Source: Myxococcota bacterium
Lineage (GTDB): Bacteria > Myxococcota_C > UBA6777
Direction of reading: 5' to 3'
DNA length: 25,045 nt
NCBI GenBank assembly: GCA_963169055.1
Contig: CAUJFU010000064.1
Coordinates: forward strand, 1-25,045
Every line of letters begins with the position of its first letter. Within the stretch, counting starts at the first letter, position 1. The position numbers and the translations under genes are program-made. Shown here one piece after another: positions 23,004-25,045 of this stretch. A model generated the notes under the pieces. The model saw only the letters and a list, made by a program, of their open reading frames with translations, was not told the origin of the DNA and did not search any database.

Positions 23004-23352
23004 CCGAACCTCCGTTCAATGGTCTTCTTGGAAGTGTTGAGAAACTGTGCTACAAGGGGGGCGCTTGGAATGGGGGAAGGTTGGATCGCGATCCGATCTT
23101 CCAATACGGCCCTGTGATGCGCGGTCTCAACGGAAGCCAAATAAGCTCTCTCGAAAGACCCTGTATGCGCCGCGATCTCGGCGAATGAATTGTCTATCCG
23201 CCCAAGATTGTCAAGCGCAACAAAAGATTTCACCCATCCCATCGGCTTTTTGGTAACTCGTGCTGTTCTCTGTAACTCTGCATCGTGCGACAGAACAGAC
23301 CGCTGCAAACAACGCACTATCCGCAGCGGCGATACAAGGAGGTAATAGGTCA
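23004..23352. other. Divergent intergenic region of 349 bases
   Basis: It separates the minus-strand DUF3465-like gene from plus-strand glgC and must hold promoters for both. A candidate plus-strand promoter is at 23028-23056. The glgC ribosome binding site AAGGAGGT is at 23335-23342. No gene is seen. Confidence 0.5.
23028..23056 (+). promoter_or_regulatory. Candidate sigma-70 promoter directed toward glgC
   Basis: -35 TTGGAA (23028-23033), 17-base spacer, -10 TACAAG (23051-23056) with an extended TGC before it; each hexamer matches four of six. It would leave a leader of nearly 300 bases, so a nearer promoter may exist. Confidence 0.3.
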
Positions 23353-24639
23353 ATGCTTGGCCAACCTATCGTGGTGATCTTGGGTGGGGGCACAGGATCG
23401 GGGTTGTTTCCTTTGACGCGAAACCGCTCCAAAGCAGCGGTCCCGATCGCCGGAAAATACCGTCTGATCGACATCCCTTTGTCCAATTGTTTGCTCTCTG
23501 AGCTTTATCACATCTTCGTGCTGACTCAGTACAACTCTGGCTCTCTCAATCGCCACATCGCGCAAACCTTTCAGATCCCTCCCTTTTTGGATGGTTTTGT
23601 CGAAGTCCGCGCAGCCAGTCTGACCGATCAAAACCCCAACTGGTATCAAGGCACCGCAGACTCCGTTCGTCAAAACCTCCAAGTCGTCCAAAGCGCCGCC
23701 GAGATCAACGGCAGCGATACCGTGTTGATCTTGAGCGGCGATCACCTGTACCAAATGGATTACCGCGAGATCTTGGCGTTCCATCGAAGCCAAGACGCGG
23801 ATGTCACGGTCTCGGTGGTCCCCGCAAGCGCAGAACGCGCAAAGTCCCTTGGGGTGGTGCGTTGCGACGACTCGTTGCGCGTTCTTCAATTCATGGAAAA
23901 GCCGAATCAACCGAACGATCTCAATGCGATGATCGCACGCCCTGATGCCGAAAAACCCTATCTCGGCTCCATGGGGATCTATGTCTTCCGCCTCTCCGTC
24001 CTCGAACAAGTCTTGCGCGATCCCACCCATAACGAGTTCGGGCGGGATATCATGCCCAAGCTTTATGATCGCTATCATGTCGCTGCCTACCCGTTCGCCC
24101 ACTATTGGGAAAATGTCGGAAGCATCCGCCTTTATTATGAGGCCATGCTCGAATTGACTCGACCCGAACCGGGCTTCCGACTTTTTGAGCGCCCTGATCG
24201 CAATCGCTTCTTTACGCGTGGTCGTTCCCTTCCTTCCGCCAAAGTCAACGGTGCAACGGTCGAAGATGCCGTACTTGCCGAAGGAGCCATCCTCGAAGAA
24301 GGCACGCAGATCACACGATCGATCATCGGAACGCGTGCGTTTCTCGGCCAACGTGTCGAAGTCCGCGATGCGGTGATCTTTGGCTCCGACTTTTACGAAC
24401 CGATCGAAGAGCGTGTACGACGGCTCAACGCAGGCGATATCCCCCTTGGTATCGGCGAAGGCTGCGTTTTGCGCGGCTGTATTATCGACAAAAACGTGCG
24501 CATCGGGCGCGACGTGATCTTGGAAAATACCCAAGGCATCTGGGAAGCTGATCACGACAAATTCTTTATCCGCGAAGGCATCATCGTCGTTCCGAAAGAC
24601 ACTGTGATCGAAGATGGCTTTCGGATGCCGCGCTTTTGA
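23353..24639 (+). CDS. glgC: Glucose-1-phosphate adenylyltransferase (ADP-glucose pyrophosphorylase), plant/cyanobacterial-like
   Basis: It makes ADP-glucose from ATP and glucose 1-phosphate, the first committed step of glycogen synthesis. The ATG at 23353 follows AAGGAGGT; 428 residues is the usual length (an earlier in-frame ATG adds 31 unrelated residues). Diagnostic parts: the nucleotide-binding loop GGGTGSGLFPLT (11-22), KYRLIDIPLSNC, IFVLTQYNSGSLNRHI, WYQGTADSVRQN, LSGDHLYQMDY, MGIYVF and YWENVGSIRLYYEA, then a C-terminal left-handed beta-helix (GCVLRGCIIDKNVRIGRDV). These are nearest to the cyanobacterial/plant type. The catalytic Arg expected in GGGxGTRL is Gly17, a change known from plant large (regulatory) subunits, while Lys27 (RSKAAVP) is kept. 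coaD follows after 17 bases. Confidence 0.93.
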   Translation: MLGQPIVVILGGGTGSGLFPLTRNRSKAAVPIAGKYRLIDIPLSNCLLSELYHIFVLTQYNSGSLNRHIAQTFQIPPFLDGFVEVRAASLTDQNPNWYQGTADSVRQNLQVVQSAAEINGSDTVLILSGDHLYQMDYREILAFHRSQDADVTVSVVPASAERAKSLGVVRCDDSLRVLQFMEKPNQPNDLNAMIARPDAEKPYLGSMGIYVFRLSVLEQVLRDPTHNEFGRDIMPKLYDRYHVAAYPFAHYWENVGSIRLYYEAMLELTRPEPGFRLFERPDRNRFFTRGRSLPSAKVNGATVEDAVLAEGAILEEGTQITRSIIGTRAFLGQRVEVRDAVIFGSDFYEPIEERVRRLNAGDIPLGIGEGCVLRGCIIDKNVRIGRDVILENTQGIWEADHDKFFIREGIIVVPKDTVIEDGFRMPRF

Positions 24640-24656
24640 TCTCGGGAGATAACGTC

Positions 24657-25045
24657 ATGGACAAACCCCTCAATGGGCGCGCTGTGTATGCCGGCAGTTT
24701 TGATCCCCTGACCTACGGTCATCTCAAGCTGGTGCGCCGCGCTGCAAAACTTTTTGATGCCCTCGTCATCGGTGTCGGGCAAAATGCCAAAAAAAAATAT
24801 CTCTTCTCTCTCGAAGAACGCGTTGCAATGGTGCGTACAGAGATCGCCGATTTGACCAACGTCGAAGTTCGCCCTTTTGAAGGTCTCTTGATTAACTTTG
24901 CCCAAGAAGCCGGTGCTGAGGTGATCTTGCGTGGTCTGCGCGCTGCCACCGACTTTGATTACGAATTCCAGATGGGCCTGATCAACATGGATATGGACCC
25001 TCGCATCGAAACGCTGTTTTTGCTCTCCAACCCCGAAAACATCTT
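24657..25045 (+). CDS. coaD: Phosphopantetheine adenylyltransferase, 3' end missing
   Basis: CoaD joins 4'-phosphopantetheine and ATP to dephospho-CoA, the penultimate step of coenzyme A synthesis, in the cytoplasm. The 129 complete codons present cover most of the usual 160. The start at ATG 24657 follows GGGAG. Motifs: YAGSFDPLTYGHLKLV with the T/HxGH nucleotidyltransferase signature, NAKKKYLFSLEERV, VILRGLRAATDFDYEFQM and ETLFLLSNPE, all at the family positions. It is 17 bases after glgC and so probably cotranscribed, an unusual partner with no obvious shared pathway. It runs off the right edge of the window. Confidence 0.96.
   Translation, partial: MDKPLNGRAVYAGSFDPLTYGHLKLVRRAAKLFDALVIGVGQNAKKKYLFSLEERVAMVRTEIADLTNVEVRPFEGLLINFAQEAGAEVILRGLRAATDFDYEFQMGLINMDMDPRIETLFLLSNPENI

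Noticed and set aside
23350-24555. 401-codon minus-strand open frame antisense to glgC
   Set aside because: A mirror frame of a highly conserved gene; composition follows glgC and no domain is seen.

Overview
The window reads as chromosome of a Gram-negative, myxobacterium-like (Myxococcota or related 'deltaproteobacterial') organism. Pointers are a 13-repeat Stig1-type cysteine-rich lipoprotein, a CFI-box (FCFIATAAYGS) protein joined to an MXAN_2562-like outer-membrane barrel, a secreted caspase-fold protein in an ECF-sigma/DUF4384 cluster, and a collagen-like Cys-rich surface protein. The family assignments come from motifs read by eye; no database was searched, so the taxon is an inference.

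Layout: nearly everything up to 23003 is on the minus strand. From right to left on that strand: a DUF3465-like protein (22545-23003), a DUF2062 membrane protein (21794-22369), aspartate-semialdehyde dehydrogenase (20736-21764), the CFI-box/OMP fusion (18185-20242), glycerol-3-phosphate acyltransferase PlsB (14908-17922), a membrane-anchored thioredoxin-fold protein (13983-14897), a TPR protein (12466-13848), the Stig1-type lipoprotein (9816-12011), a carboxypeptidase-regulatory-like lipoprotein (8636-9742), tRNA-Leu(CAG) with promoter and terminator (8480-8563), an ECF sigma / DUF4384 membrane protein / caspase cluster (4778-8000), a collagen-like Cys-rich protein (2812-4341), and at the left edge a tightly coupled three-gene set: an SMC/OLD-like AAA ATPase, a small CHAT/caspase-fold protein and a truncated unknown gene (1-2519). 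Only glgC and a truncated coaD (23353-25045) are on the plus strand.

How genes may work together: the ATPase and CHAT-like genes overlap by one base (stop/start TAATG) and look like a sensor-plus-protease pair, the best candidate here for an undescribed defence or regulated-death system. The sigma/DUF4384/caspase cluster is a second, envelope-directed caspase-fold module. PlsB (phospholipid synthesis), Asd (Lys/Thr/Met and diaminopimelate) and CoaD (coenzyme A) are housekeeping functions.

The most notable non-gene structure is: (i) a dispersed intergenic repeat (three copies, near 8083, 18041 and 20586) with conserved hairpins; (ii) a second, AT-rich hairpin repeat (4641, 8231); (iii) a tandem array overlapping the 3' end of the DUF3465-like gene; (iv) an in-frame amber codon in the TPR gene followed by 132 open codons in the same frame; (v) twin nine-base C tracts within the DUF4384 gene; and (vi) marked enrichment of GATC in genes and spacers.
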